A stretch of 64,000 nucleotides of DNA from MFWN01 sp964594115. Its GTDB lineage: Archaea; Nanobdellota; Nanobdellia; Pacearchaeales; GW2011-AR1. Position 1 is the stretch's first letter. Each line of letters opens with the position of its first letter. The DNA is taken from NCBI GenBank assembly GCA_964594115.1, contig CAZQLD010000004.1:1-64000 (forward strand), in the 5' to 3' direction. Positions 1 through 8,001 of this stretch are shown piece after piece. The notes under the pieces are model-generated. The model was not told where the DNA came from. It saw only the letters and a list, made by a program, of their open reading frames with translations, and did not search any database. Both the position numbers and the translations under genes were made by a program.

Positions 1-2
1 TT

Positions 3-1799
3 TCATTTTATATACCCTCCTTTCTGCAAGTTCCAGAGATGTTGGTATTCTCCTGGTTGTTGGATTAGCTGTTTGTGAGTTCCTTGCTGAACTATCTTGC
101 CTTTTTTCATAACTATAATTTTATCTGCATGCATAATTGTTGAAAGTCTGTGGGCAATTATTATTGATGTCCTGCCCTGCATAAGTTTTCCTAAATCTCT
201 CTGGATTTCATGCTCTGTTTGCGAGTCTAAGCTTGAAGTTGCCTCATCTAGTATTAAGATTTTCTTGTTTGCTAAAATTGCTCTTGCTATATTTACTCTT
301 TGTTTTTCTCCACTTGATAATTTCACTCCCCGTTCTCCAACAATTGTTTTTTCTTTTTTAGGAAAATCTTTTATGACTTTATCCAATTGTGCAAACTTCA
401 TTGCCTGCACAACTTCTTTTCTACTGGCTTTTGGTCTGGAAAATGCAACATTATGGTAAATAGTGTCATCAAATAACATACACTCTTGAGGAACTATCGA
501 CATCTCTTCTCTTAAAGACTCTTGTTTAATGTCTTTAATATTCTGTCCGTCCACTAATACAGCTCCAGAATCAACATCATATAATCTGTAAAGTAGATTC
601 ACTAAAGTTGTCTTGCCACAACCAGAGTGCCCGACAAAAGCATATTTCTTGTTTTTAGGAATTTTCAGATTAAAGTTCTTGAATATTTTTCTTTTTCCAT
701 ATTTGAAGTCTATGTTTTTAAATTCTACTTCTCCTTTTTCTATCTTTAATTTCTCTGCTCTTGGCTTGTCTTTGATTTCACTTTCCATTTTTCCATACTG
801 AAATAATGCTTCAAACTCAACCATTGCCCTATAGTATTGCCTTGTTCCATGCACAAAGCCCCATAAAGGACTTGCAATATTCCCATAAATAGTATAGATA
901 AATACAATATCTCCAATGCTAAGATTTCCATTTAAGAATTTTAACATTGGAAAATAAATTAAAAAGAATATACCTAATCCTAAAATTGCTTGCTGGCCAG
1001 CACTCATTGCCTTAAAGAAATTAAGATAAGTTACATAGGCATTTTTTGTGTTTTCAGTTAGTTTTTTGAACTTTTTCTCAATAATTTTTTCTTTACCAAA
1101 ATACTTAATAGAATCAATATTAATTAAAAAGTCACTTATATTTGCTTTTTCAAGATTTTCTATTTTATGATAGGTTGCACCTAATGGTTTGGCCCTATTG
1201 TGGAGAATAATGCTATATCCCACAAAAAAGACTGTTGTAACTAGGATTACAACTACTGGAAGAAGGTCAAAATAAATTAAAGAACCTGAGACAAGTATTA
1301 ACTGGAAAAGCAATGGAAGGGTGTTGAACACAACAACATCATTCATTGAATCAATTGCTCCCCCTCCTTTTATGAGCTTGGAGATTAAGCTTCCTGTTTT
1401 ATGCGAGGTATGAAAATTATGAGAGAGACTTATAATATGATTAAAAAATCTTCTTTTTAAATCTGCCATCATCTTTGCACTAAGATTAAACAAAATATGG
1501 AGATTAACATAATTGAGTAGACTTCTTACTGCTAATGAACCAAAAAAAACTATAACAACAATCATTAAAATTTCAACAAAAGCCTGAGAACTAAGAATTC
1601 CTGCAGAAAAGTCTGTTCCATTATCCACAATAACCTTAAATAAGAATTTTTCAACAATATATGTTGCAGATACTATAAGAGTTAAGAAAAGCAATAGTAA
1701 GGCTTGAAACTTATACTTCTTTAAAAAACTCCAGTATACACTAAGATTATATCTTGTATGCACTTTTTCCTTTATTTTATTTTTCTTTTTTAATTTCAT
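3..1799 (-). CDS. ABC exporter, fused permease and ATPase (MsbA/ABCB type)
   Basis: 598 aa half-transporter that would pump a lipid, peptide or drug out of the cell as a homodimer. The N-terminal half (about residues 30-310) has six hydrophobic spans typical of ABC type-1 exporter membrane domains. The C-terminal ATPase shows Walker A (GHSGCGKTT), a Q-loop (PQECM), the ABC signature (LSSGEKQR), Walker B with the catalytic Glu (ILILDEATSSLD) and the H-loop (IIAHRLS). All key residues are present and the length is normal, so it should be active. The stop codon lies at the very start of the window, so downstream neighbours are unseen. The substrate cannot be told. Confidence 0.93.
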   Translation of the reverse strand: MKLKKKNKIKEKVHTRYNLSVYWSFLKKYKFQALLLLFLTLIVSATYIVEKFLFKVIVDNGTDFSAGILSSQAFVEILMIVVIVFFGSLAVRSLLNYVNLHILFNLSAKMMADLKRRFFNHIISLSHNFHTSHKTGSLISKLIKGGGAIDSMNDVVVFNTLPLLFQLILVSGSLIYFDLLPVVVILVTTVFFVGYSIILHNRAKPLGATYHKIENLEKANISDFLINIDSIKYFGKEKIIEKKFKKLTENTKNAYVTYLNFFKAMSAGQQAILGLGIFFLIYFPMLKFLNGNLSIGDIVFIYTIYGNIASPLWGFVHGTRQYYRAMVEFEALFQYGKMESEIKDKPRAEKLKIEKGEVEFKNIDFKYGKRKIFKNFNLKIPKNKKYAFVGHSGCGKTTLVNLLYRLYDVDSGAVLVDGQNIKDIKQESLREEMSIVPQECMLFDDTIYHNVAFSRPKASRKEVVQAMKFAQLDKVIKDFPKKEKTIVGERGVKLSSGEKQRVNIARAILANKKILILDEATSSLDSQTEHEIQRDLGKLMQGRTSIIIAHRLSTIMHADKIIVMKKGKIVQQGTHKQLIQQPGEYQHLWNLQKGGYIK

Positions 1800-1873
1800 T
1801 TTACATCTTATTTGTATACTGGAATATATACTTTATATTTAAATAATATAATAACCTTTCTACGATATCTAAA

Positions 1874-1981
1874 ATGCCTGATTTAAATGTTATTTTCCCT
1901 GAAGGTTCAAATAATAACTGGAAGTGGATGATTTCTGAGGAGGATGAAGACTCTGGAGATGAGGAAAACTCTGAGGAATGA
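1874..1981 (+). CDS. Acidic micropeptide, 35 aa, unknown
   Basis: A 35-codon reading frame (begins MPDLNVIFPEG) whose last 15 residues are mostly Glu, Asp and Ser. A good archaeal TATA box (tttatatttaaata, near 1831-1844) sits about 30 nt upstream, so the frame would be nearly leaderless. Divergent from the ABC exporter. A second acidic micropeptide with a similar setting occurs at 55493. No family recognised; the call rests on promoter position and biased composition only. Confidence 0.4.
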   Translation: MPDLNVIFPEGSNNNWKWMISEEDEDSGDEENSEE

Positions 1982-2235
1982 CGGCATCTTAGCTTATAAA
2001 AACCTCTTTTCTTTATAAATCTATTCTTTTGTCGTCGATAAACAATAGGAAGTTTTATAAATAATGGATTCTATAGTATATAGTAGTTAAGCTCTTATAG
2101 GATTTATACACCCCTCTTAAAATTACTCATCCTGCAGCCTCTTTTGAGCCTACGCTTGATTCTACATGTAACCTGTTCTTTTTACAATACTTAAGTTTTA
2201 TTGTGTTTTTAAGCTATTTTTAGCCCTTTTACACA
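1982..2235. other. Intergenic region without a recognised gene
   Basis: About 250 bases, strongly AT-rich. It holds several TATA-like stretches (ttataaaaacc, ttttataaataatgg) and a CTATAGTATATAG motif, and near 2028-2042 a TTGTCGTCGATAAA string resembling the palindrome at 60807. No convincing reading frame or RNA gene was seen. It ends at the target-site duplication of the inserted element. Confidence 0.5.
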
Positions 2236-2259
2236 TATTTTATGGGCGTTGCACGAAAA
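2236..2259. repeat. Left target duplication and left terminal inverted repeat
   Basis: TATTTTATG (2236-2244) is the left copy of a 9-bp direct repeat. It is followed at once by GGCGTTGCACGAAAA (2245-2259), whose reverse complement recurs at 3039-3053 with one mismatch. Together they define a precise left boundary of an insertion. Confidence 0.8.
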
Positions 2260-3053
2260 TGAAATATAGGAAAATTAGTCTGCATGTCCTCTCAGTAGAA
2301 CGCAAAAATTATAATAGTTTAGGGTCAACAAGCAAGAAAATCTGGGAATGCTCTTATTCAAGATTTTTCAGGTTGAAATTATTATGTATCTATTTATTAT
2401 GTAGCATCTATTTGTTTGTGCAAAGCCCCAATTTCCATAAGTTTTTTAAATTAAGATTTTATAGTATTTTTGCCCTATGGGAAAGAGAGTTCTTATGATA
2501 GGAGAGATAAGATGCGAGTAACAAAATTAAAATCTAATTTAGAGAAAAATATAGGTAAACTTGTGATTGTTGGTTTCTGTGAAAGTGGAAAAAAGATGCA
2601 TTGTTATGATACAAGACTACTTGCAAGAGGAAACCCGCAAGATCCTAAAGCTTATATCTTTATTAAAAGTGTGATAGAAGATGCAGATGGTGGGAAGTTT
2701 ACCTCTGGACAAATTTTCAAAGCCGAAGAGATTAAATTCTGTACAGAAAACCGTGATGTTAACTATGTTGTTGTGGGGAGTCCTAATAACGACAGAAGAT
2801 ATTACTTTGAAGGAGATCTAAAGAAATTATGGGAGAATAGAAAGACTATCGGATGGCGATAGACAAAGTACTTGAACAAGATTGGGTAACGCCCTCAATT
2901 ATTCTCATTAAAGTACCATGGTAGAATAATAATCACTAAATAAAATTAGGTTTTTTGTTTTCGTGACAAAATAACAGAATAATTAAGGAAATATGTTATT
3001 TCCGTGCAGAATTTTCTTGAAAATCATCTAAATCAGCCTTTCCGTGCAACGCC
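2245..3053. mobile_element. 809-bp transposase-less insertion element (MITE-like or IS-derived)
   Basis: Both ends carry a 15-bp inverted repeat (GGCGTTGCACGRAAA, 14 of 15 identical) and the element is bracketed by a perfect 9-bp direct repeat, TATTTTATG. That is the signature of a cut-and-paste or copy transposition event. The right end has extra sub-terminal copies of the TIR-like core on the minus strand (CTGCACGGAAATAA around 2996-3009, GTCACGAAAAC around 2955-2965), which may be transposase-binding sites. No transposase is encoded inside; the only convincing gene is a 116-aa protein. A duplication of 8-9 bp is known for several IS families (IS1, IS1595 and IS6 groups), but I cannot assign one. 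Confidence 0.75.
2512..2862 (+). CDS. Unknown 116-aa protein carried by the insertion element
   Basis: Starts at an ATG nine bases after a strong Shine-Dalgarno site (AGGAG), which is why I prefer it to the in-frame TTG at 2470. The product (MRVTKLKSNLEKN...) is predicted mixed alpha/beta, soluble, without signal peptide, membrane span or metal-binding motif. Residues YYFEGDLKKLWENRKTIG close the protein. It is the only good gene between the terminal repeats of the 809-bp element, so it may be cargo or a gene moved with it. It does not resemble a transposase: no DDE spacing, HTH or HUH motif was seen. Function unknown. Confidence 0.65.
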   Translation: MRVTKLKSNLEKNIGKLVIVGFCESGKKMHCYDTRLLARGNPQDPKAYIFIKSVIEDADGGKFTSGQIFKAEEIKFCTENRDVNYVVVGSPNNDRRYYFEGDLKKLWENRKTIGWR

Positions 3054-3213
3054 TATTTTATGTGTTATTTTAAAGTAGTTACAAACCAAAAGCTTTAAAA
3101 AGGTGGGATAAAGTAGGATTTTATAAGAAATTTAGACTAAGGGAAAATGGTTCAAAAAGATACGTATGATTTTAAAACAAAAAGGCAATATAGGAAAGAA
3201 TTAAGAGATAAAA
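2863..3213. other. Intergenic region: right end of the insertion element and promoter of the next gene
   Basis: Positions 2863-3053 are the non-coding right end of the element, with sub-terminal repeats. After the right target duplication (3054-3062) come about 150 bases with TATA-like stretches (gctttaaaaagg, ttttataagaaattt). A 26-codon frame at 3148-3228 overlaps the next gene and is not credible on its own. Confidence 0.5.
3039..3062. repeat. Right terminal inverted repeat and right target duplication
   Basis: TTTCCGTGCAACGCC (3039-3053) is the inverted partner of 2245-2259, followed directly by TATTTTATG (3054-3062), the second copy of the 9-bp target duplication. Confidence 0.8.
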
Positions 3214-3759
3214 ATGGAAAAATTTGAATTAAAAAACTGCGATTTGTATTTGTCAGAAGATACACTAAAACAAGAAATATTAGAGCAAAAAAATGCATAT
3301 TACCAGGAAGAGTATGATAGAGTTTTTGATCCTGAAATAGCTGCTGAAAGAATGTTAAAAGAAGCTATCAGCATTAAAGAACCTAAATTTAAAGATTATA
3401 TTGAATTATACGGGAGATTAAATGGTTTAGAAAAAATAGCTATTTTTGCTTTGCATGGAAGTTCAGATGGAAGAGAATGGATTTATTTTGATAATGGTAA
3501 GCATAAATTGCAAAGATGGATAAACTCAAAAGACGGCAAATATTCAGCATTACTCCTTCATGCTTGTAATTCTAAAAGCCATACTCCAAAATCTAAAAAG
3601 TCAATACTCATTATTCCTGACAGAGTTATTTCAGCAGAAAATAGAAACCTTACTTGTTATAGTCTGATAGTTCCAAAAATCGGAGAAGTTAATGGTTATG
3701 TAATTGATTATGAATTAAATAAATTAAATGAAAGATTAAAATGGCAAAACAAAAAATAA
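3214..3759 (+). CDS. Probable caspase-like (CHAT/C14-fold) protein, 181 aa
   Basis: No family was recognised with certainty. The central part has the layout of a caspase-fold peptidase: a hydrophobic strand ending in His-Gly (IAIFALHG, His81) and, 35 residues later, another strand ending in Ala-Cys-Asn (YSALLLHACNS, Cys118). In CHAT and C14 peptidases the catalytic His and Cys sit in just such HG and AC positions. The protein is short and has no signal peptide or membrane span. It overlaps by 19 nt a gene for an RHH DNA-binding protein, so the two are probably co-translated, which recalls a toxin/regulator pair. The function is inferred; the dyad is seen. Confidence 0.55.
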   Translation: MEKFELKNCDLYLSEDTLKQEILEQKNAYYQEEYDRVFDPEIAAERMLKEAISIKEPKFKDYIELYGRLNGLEKIAIFALHGSSDGREWIYFDNGKHKLQRWINSKDGKYSALLLHACNSKSHTPKSKKSILIIPDRVISAENRNLTCYSLIVPKIGEVNGYVIDYELNKLNERLKWQNKK

Positions 3760-3968
3760 GCATAACAATTGATGAAGAGTTGATTGAATTACTTGAAAAT
3801 ATGCTGGAAGACACTCAGTTTAGAAACAGAAGCCATATTATTGAGCATAGTTTAACAGAGTTTTTGAAAAATAAAGGGAAATTAGAGAAAGATAAAGTGG
3901 AGAATGAAGATAGTAAAACAAATAAAAATTTAAATTTAGATAAATGGAGGGAGGAAAATCTGGATTAG
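3741..3968 (+). CDS. Ribbon-helix-helix (CopG-type) regulator, 75 aa
   Basis: The first 45 residues follow the RHH pattern: a polar beta strand (KISITIDEEL), helix 1 (IELLENMLEDT), a turn (FRNRSHI) and helix 2 (IEHSLTEFLKN). The last 30 residues are charged and probably disordered or used for partner binding, as in antitoxins. The start overlaps the end of the caspase-like gene by 19 nt and both likely form one operon. Such proteins normally dimerise and repress their own promoter. Confidence 0.8.
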   Translation: MAKQKISITIDEELIELLENMLEDTQFRNRSHIIEHSLTEFLKNKGKLEKDKVENEDSKTNKNLNLDKWREENLD

Positions 3969-3980
3969 TTAAACCTATTT

Positions 3981-4025
3981 TTGTTACTACTCTATAGTTC
4001 TATAGTATAGAAAGATTTATAAACT
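3981..4025 (+). promoter_or_regulatory. Twin promoter copy A, with operator-like block and TATA box
   Basis: A 45-base block that recurs at 7931-7975 with only two differences. It begins TTGTTACTACTCTATAG, has a CTATAG...CTATAG partial symmetry, and ends in a TATA box (GATTTATAAACT, 4014-4025). The ATG at 4045 lies 19 nt after it, as expected for a leaderless or very short-leader archaeal gene. Confidence 0.75.
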
Positions 4026-4044
4026 CTTTTTTACTATTATTCCT

Positions 4045-5616
4045 ATGGTGGAAAGATCTGAGTTGATTGAAAAAATTGAAGAGACAATTGTCTATTTTAT
4101 GCAACAAAAAGCAGATAGTTTTAGTAAAAGATCTGGAGTATATTCTAGATATCAAGGGAAGGTGGATGCAGAAATAAATCTTAGAGAAATAAGTAACTTA
4201 ATTAGTATAGCAAGATCAAAAGAAGTTTTAGAAAATTTAAATCAAATAAAGCAAGAAAATATAAAAAAATTAAATAATCTTAGAGAATCGGAAAAAACTT
4301 TGCAAGAAAGATTAGAATTACCAGTTGTATTAAATTATTCTGAAAATCAAATAAGTGTTTTATTGCCATTAAATGCAGATGAGAAAGATAAACTTGGATT
4401 ACAATCAAGATTGTACAAAACCTTAAATGTTGTAGCAGGAGAACCAAAAGAATCTTTAAGTTATTGTAATCTTTCTGTTATAAAAACAACAAAAAGGAGA
4501 AAAAATAAACTTAAAAAAGAAATTAAAACTCTTCCTTTAGAAAAGGATTTTAAAGAAGCAAATGTTACTTTAAAAATAGAAGAATTAAATTTACTTCTTG
4601 ATTTATCAAAGATTGGCACTGCTGAAACAAGAATAAGGCCTGTAGAAACAGAAGAACTTGAAAAAGTTTATAAAATTAAAGATCTTGCAGAAAAATTAGG
4701 GCTTAAGTATCGTGCAGCTTATGATGTTGTGAAAAAATATTCAAAAAAGAAAAAGATAAAACGTAAAAAACCTAAAACTGGAAAAATAGGTCATTTTGAA
4801 TTTACACAAAGAGTTTTTGATTCTATAGTTGCAGATTATGAATCAAAGAAAAGGAAAAAGTCTAAAGTAGAGGTAAGGGAAAAACCTTATGGTATAAAAG
4901 ATCTTGCTTCTAGATTAAATATGACTCCTAATGGAGCTATTCAATTTATAAAAAGAAATTTAATCCAGTTAGGTATCGAAACCCCAGGAAGTGGCAGTCC
5001 TTATAAATTTTCAAAATCCCAATTTGATAGCCTAGTAGCATATCACCAATTCGGTGGAAAATTAGAAAAACCAAAGTATCTTACAAAAGATGTTGCAAAA
5101 GCTTTAAATCTCAGTAGAGGTGGTGCAGCCCATAATTTGAAAAAATATTTTGAGAGAAAAGGAATTAAGGCTCCTGGGCGTTCAGGAACTTATAAACTTA
5201 CAGAATCCCAATTTAATGATTTAATTTCAAGTTATAAATCTAGAATGAAACATACAAAACTAGAAGAAAGAAAAGAAGAAAGACTCTATACCACAAAAGA
5301 GGTTGCAGAAAATTTAGGAATTGCAAAACTCTCTGCAGTTGGTAGAGTTAGAAGATATTGTGATAGGCATAATATAAAACATAAAAAAAGAAGCCATTAT
5401 AGATTAACTGAAAAACAATTTGAAGAAATTACAGCTAAGAGGGAAACAGTGCTTCCTAAAGTCTATAGAAATGAAATAATTGAAATGGTTAAAGAAAGAA
5501 GAAGCGATGAATTTATTATAGCACATATTGCAAGAAAATATGATGTTAAAAATAAGGGGGTTATTCAGGGGACTGTAAATATATATAAAACTAGATTTTC
5601 TAGAGGGCAAAGTTGA
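4045..5616 (+). CDS. Protein with four tandem HTH-like modules, 523 aa
   Basis: Not a recognised family. Residues 1-90 are helical and probably coiled; 90-200 is a mixed region. From residue 208 a module of about 55-60 residues is repeated four times (about 208-265, 281-335, 344-397 and 414-465). Each has the pattern aromatic-x2-K-D/E-hydrophobic-A, then L-x5-8-A, a basic helix ending KKY/RRY, then G-x-Y-hydrophobic-T/S-x3-F-x2-hydrophobic. This looks like a MerR/excisionase-type winged HTH, so the protein may bind a long or repeated DNA site. The tail (470-523) is again basic. It heads an operon with an HTH protein and a GHKL ATPase, under twin promoter A. Confidence 0.7.
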   Translation: MVERSELIEKIEETIVYFMQQKADSFSKRSGVYSRYQGKVDAEINLREISNLISIARSKEVLENLNQIKQENIKKLNNLRESEKTLQERLELPVVLNYSENQISVLLPLNADEKDKLGLQSRLYKTLNVVAGEPKESLSYCNLSVIKTTKRRKNKLKKEIKTLPLEKDFKEANVTLKIEELNLLLDLSKIGTAETRIRPVETEELEKVYKIKDLAEKLGLKYRAAYDVVKKYSKKKKIKRKKPKTGKIGHFEFTQRVFDSIVADYESKKRKKSKVEVREKPYGIKDLASRLNMTPNGAIQFIKRNLIQLGIETPGSGSPYKFSKSQFDSLVAYHQFGGKLEKPKYLTKDVAKALNLSRGGAAHNLKKYFERKGIKAPGRSGTYKLTESQFNDLISSYKSRMKHTKLEERKEERLYTTKEVAENLGIAKLSAVGRVRRYCDRHNIKHKKRSHYRLTEKQFEEITAKRETVLPKVYRNEIIEMVKERRSDEFIIAHIARKYDVKNKGVIQGTVNIYKTRFSRGQS

Positions 5617-5618
5617 AA

Positions 5619-6239
5619 ATGAAAACTCCAAGAATAATTCAAATACACTCTGAATTTAAGGAAACTAGAGAACAATTAAAAAAAGATCTTATTAAAAGAT
5701 ATGGGGGAATAAAAGAAGCTGTAGAAGAAATTCAAATACCAAGAAGTACTTTGAATGATTTTTTTGAAGGAAAAACAAAATATATGAGTGAACCAACAAG
5801 AATAAAATTATATGAGGCAACTAATTTTGATTATTTGTCTAAGCCATTTAGGAAAAAGAAAAAAAAGAGGAAAAGAACAAGCTTAAAACCCAGAACAAAA
5901 ATAGAAAATAAATTAGAACTACAACTTAGAAACAGCCAAACTTCTTTACAGAATATAAGAAACATTCTTTTGTCTTCTAATAATTTGAGTGAAAAAGAAA
6001 AGGCTGAAGTAAGGGAAAGTTTAATTTTAAATGATGAGCAAAGAGCAAGAAGAGCTGCAGATCTTTTTTATGCTTTTTTAACAGAAGTTGCTAATTTTCC
6101 AGAAAATGCAAGAAAAAAATTTACAAACTTAGTTTCTGAAGAAGATGCTGGTTATTCAATTAGTCTTATTAATTATTTATATAATCCAGATAAATTTAAA
6201 TCATGGATAGGTAAGTCAAGTTATCATTTAAGAAAATAA
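5619..6239 (+). CDS. XRE-like HTH protein with basic linker, 206 aa
   Basis: Residues about 25-70 read as a helix-turn-helix of Cro/XRE type (GGIKEAVEEIQIPRSTLNDF, then a third helix). A strongly basic stretch (KKKKKRKRTS) follows, and then a helical C-terminal domain of about 110 residues with no recognised family. The gene is packed between its partners: a TTG at 5613 would overlap the upstream stop, and the next ATG follows the stop after one base. I prefer ATG 5619, but GAGGG at 5602-5606 is better spaced for the TTG. Likely a DNA-binding partner of the GHKL ATPase; function is inferred from context. Confidence 0.65.
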   Translation: MKTPRIIQIHSEFKETREQLKKDLIKRYGGIKEAVEEIQIPRSTLNDFFEGKTKYMSEPTRIKLYEATNFDYLSKPFRKKKKKRKRTSLKPRTKIENKLELQLRNSQTSLQNIRNILLSSNNLSEKEKAEVRESLILNDEQRARRAADLFYAFLTEVANFPENARKKFTNLVSEEDAGYSISLINYLYNPDKFKSWIGKSSYHLRK

Positions 6240-6240
6240 A

Positions 6241-7797
6241 ATGGCAGAAAGAATAGGTTATAGAATTGCAGATGAAGAGCATGTAATTGAAATTCTTGGA
6301 ACTCAACATAAAATTCCTATTGATTCATTTAGAGAGTATACAGATAATAGTGTTGATGCAAGAATCCCTGGGAAAATACAAAAAATTTTTGCTTTAGTAA
6401 GTAAAAAAGAAAAAAGTTTGACTTTGACAGATACTGGAAAAGGAATGAGTTATGAAAAATTAAGGAGCGTTCCCCAAATGATTGGTAAATCCTCTGGAAG
6501 AGGAATAGTAGGAAGAATAGGGGAGCATCAGATTGGTATGCTGAGTTATCTTCAATTTTCAAAAGTATTTAGAGCCATTTCAAGAGAATATGGAAAAACA
6601 GGATCATACTCTTTCTTAAAAATGGCTAAAAAAGAAACCCCTTTTATGGATGAGATAAATGAAGAAGAAGCTAAGGTTCTTGGTTTTCAGCCAATAGATC
6701 ACGGAACAAGCATTATTATTAATGGTATTCCAGAAAATATAATTTCTTCTTATTTTGTGCCCTCTAATCTTTCTAAATTCTTAAGTGAAATGTATTCCCC
6801 TGTCTTAAGAGGTGGAGAAGTAGAAATAAATGTTGGTTATTTAGGGAAAGGTAAAAAATTAATTTCATGTGCTCCATTATCTCATAAAGGAAAGCTTATT
6901 TTAGAAGAGAGTATAAAAATAGATTATGTAAAAGATAAAGAAGAAAAACAGGGTGTTTTGGAAGTTTTGATTTATTTAAATGAAGAAGGAACAGATGAAA
7001 AAATAAGATATTATCATGAAGGAGTAAAAGTTATGAATTTAACAAAAATTCCTCTATTAAATAAAACTCCTTGGAATACTGGAAAATTATCTGGAGAAAT
7101 AAATGAAAACTTTTTAACTTTAAATCAAACAAAAACTGCACCTATAGAGATGGGTAAGAGATTTGAAACTTTCTGCGAGCTTATAGAAGCATATGAATCA
7201 GACTTATCAAACCAAATAAAAAGAATCGGTGTTAAAAAGAAAAGTGCTTTGGAAAGATTTGCAGAAGATGTTTTAGAAAAGCTTAATGATGCATATAGAG
7301 ATTTTGCTTATAGATTGCCTGTTCTCACCCGGGGTAAAAAAGGAGATCCAGAAAAGAAAGTTGAGCAAATAGTAGGTATTGCTACGACTAGGATTGATGG
7401 TAAGAAACCAACAGGGAAACAAGGTCAAAGACCAATTGTTAAACCTACTGAAAAAGATATTGGAGAAGTAATGCCTGTAAGAAGAGGAAGAAAAGCTTTA
7501 TCAAATTATAGAGGAGTTGCTTTTGAAAAATTTGATATAGACGAAAAAGATAAGAGAAGCAGATTGGGGTTAGGAGGTTCATTAATAAGAATAAATACTG
7601 CACATCCAACTTTTGCTAGATTAGAAGAGAGAGGTACTGAAAAAGATAGAAAAAATTATGTTTCTATGATTATGGCAACAGAAGTTGCAAATAGAGAACT
7701 TCAAGAAGCTGTAAATAGTGAAAAAATAACTAAAGAAGAAGCACAAGAGTGGGGAAAAGACCTTTCACAACAATTGCTTTGGTATATTAGGGGTTAG
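6241..7797 (+). CDS. GHKL-family ATPase (MutL/Hsp90/MORC-like), 518 aa
   Basis: The N-terminal 170 residues carry the full GHKL (Bergerat) nucleotide fold: N-box REYTDNSVDA with Glu32, Asn36 and Asp38; G1 box DTGKGM (64-69); G2 box GRIGEHQIGM (91-100); and G3 DHGTSIIING. The rest (about 200-518) contains a transducer-like alpha/beta part, a basic Lys-rich linker near residues 360-400 and a helical end with no known family. It lacks the MutL C-terminal and Hsp90 middle-domain landmarks. The ATG follows the upstream stop after one base, so it is translated together with two DNA-binding proteins. It probably acts as an ATP-driven clamp on DNA; that is inference from the family. Confidence 0.8.
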   Translation: MAERIGYRIADEEHVIEILGTQHKIPIDSFREYTDNSVDARIPGKIQKIFALVSKKEKSLTLTDTGKGMSYEKLRSVPQMIGKSSGRGIVGRIGEHQIGMLSYLQFSKVFRAISREYGKTGSYSFLKMAKKETPFMDEINEEEAKVLGFQPIDHGTSIIINGIPENIISSYFVPSNLSKFLSEMYSPVLRGGEVEINVGYLGKGKKLISCAPLSHKGKLILEESIKIDYVKDKEEKQGVLEVLIYLNEEGTDEKIRYYHEGVKVMNLTKIPLLNKTPWNTGKLSGEINENFLTLNQTKTAPIEMGKRFETFCELIEAYESDLSNQIKRIGVKKKSALERFAEDVLEKLNDAYRDFAYRLPVLTRGKKGDPEKKVEQIVGIATTRIDGKKPTGKQGQRPIVKPTEKDIGEVMPVRRGRKALSNYRGVAFEKFDIDEKDKRSRLGLGGSLIRINTAHPTFARLEERGTEKDRKNYVSMIMATEVANRELQEAVNSEKITKEEAQEWGKDLSQQLLWYIRG

Positions 7798-7800
7798 ATT

Positions 7801-7908
7801 ATGAATAAACCTATAAAAATTAATACAATAACTAAACCTCTTTTGTAGTCTATAGAACATTTAGGACTTGCAGATTATTTAAATTTAATTAATCATATAA
7901 TAGAATAA
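7801..7908 (+). pseudogene. Possible micro-gene interrupted by an amber codon
   Basis: An ATG three bases after the GHKL stop opens a 15-codon frame that ends in TAG (7846-7848) and continues in the same frame for 19 more sense codons to TAA (7906-7908). The continuation (SIEHLGLADYLNLINHIIE) looks like an amphipathic helix. It could be a decayed small gene, a readthrough product, or chance. Low confidence. Confidence 0.2.
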
Positions 7909-7930
7909 TATGAGTATTTAAAACTCTACT

Positions 7931-7975
7931 TTGTTACTACTCTATAGTTCTATAAAATAGAAAGATTTATAAACT
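7931..7975 (+). promoter_or_regulatory. Twin promoter copy B
   Basis: Matches 3981-4025 at 43 of 45 positions, including the TTGTTACTACTCTATAG block and the TATA box GATTTATAAACT (7964-7975). The ATG at 8002 lies 26 nt after it. The copies differ only at two central positions (tatagtatag against tataaaatag). Confidence 0.75.
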
Positions 7976-8001
7976 AGCTTTTCCTACAAATATTAAGAAA
8001 A

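Noticed and set aside
2245..3053. A complete, autonomous insertion sequence
   Set aside because: No frame inside has a DDE, HUH or serine/tyrosine recombinase motif and the element is too short with its single 116-aa gene.
3148..3228. 26-codon frame overlapping the caspase-like gene
   Set aside because: No ribosome site, overlaps the real start, and no sequence features.
7846..7848. Pyrrolysine at the TAG codon
   Set aside because: No pyl genes or methylamine methyltransferases are visible, and the frame is only 35 codons long.
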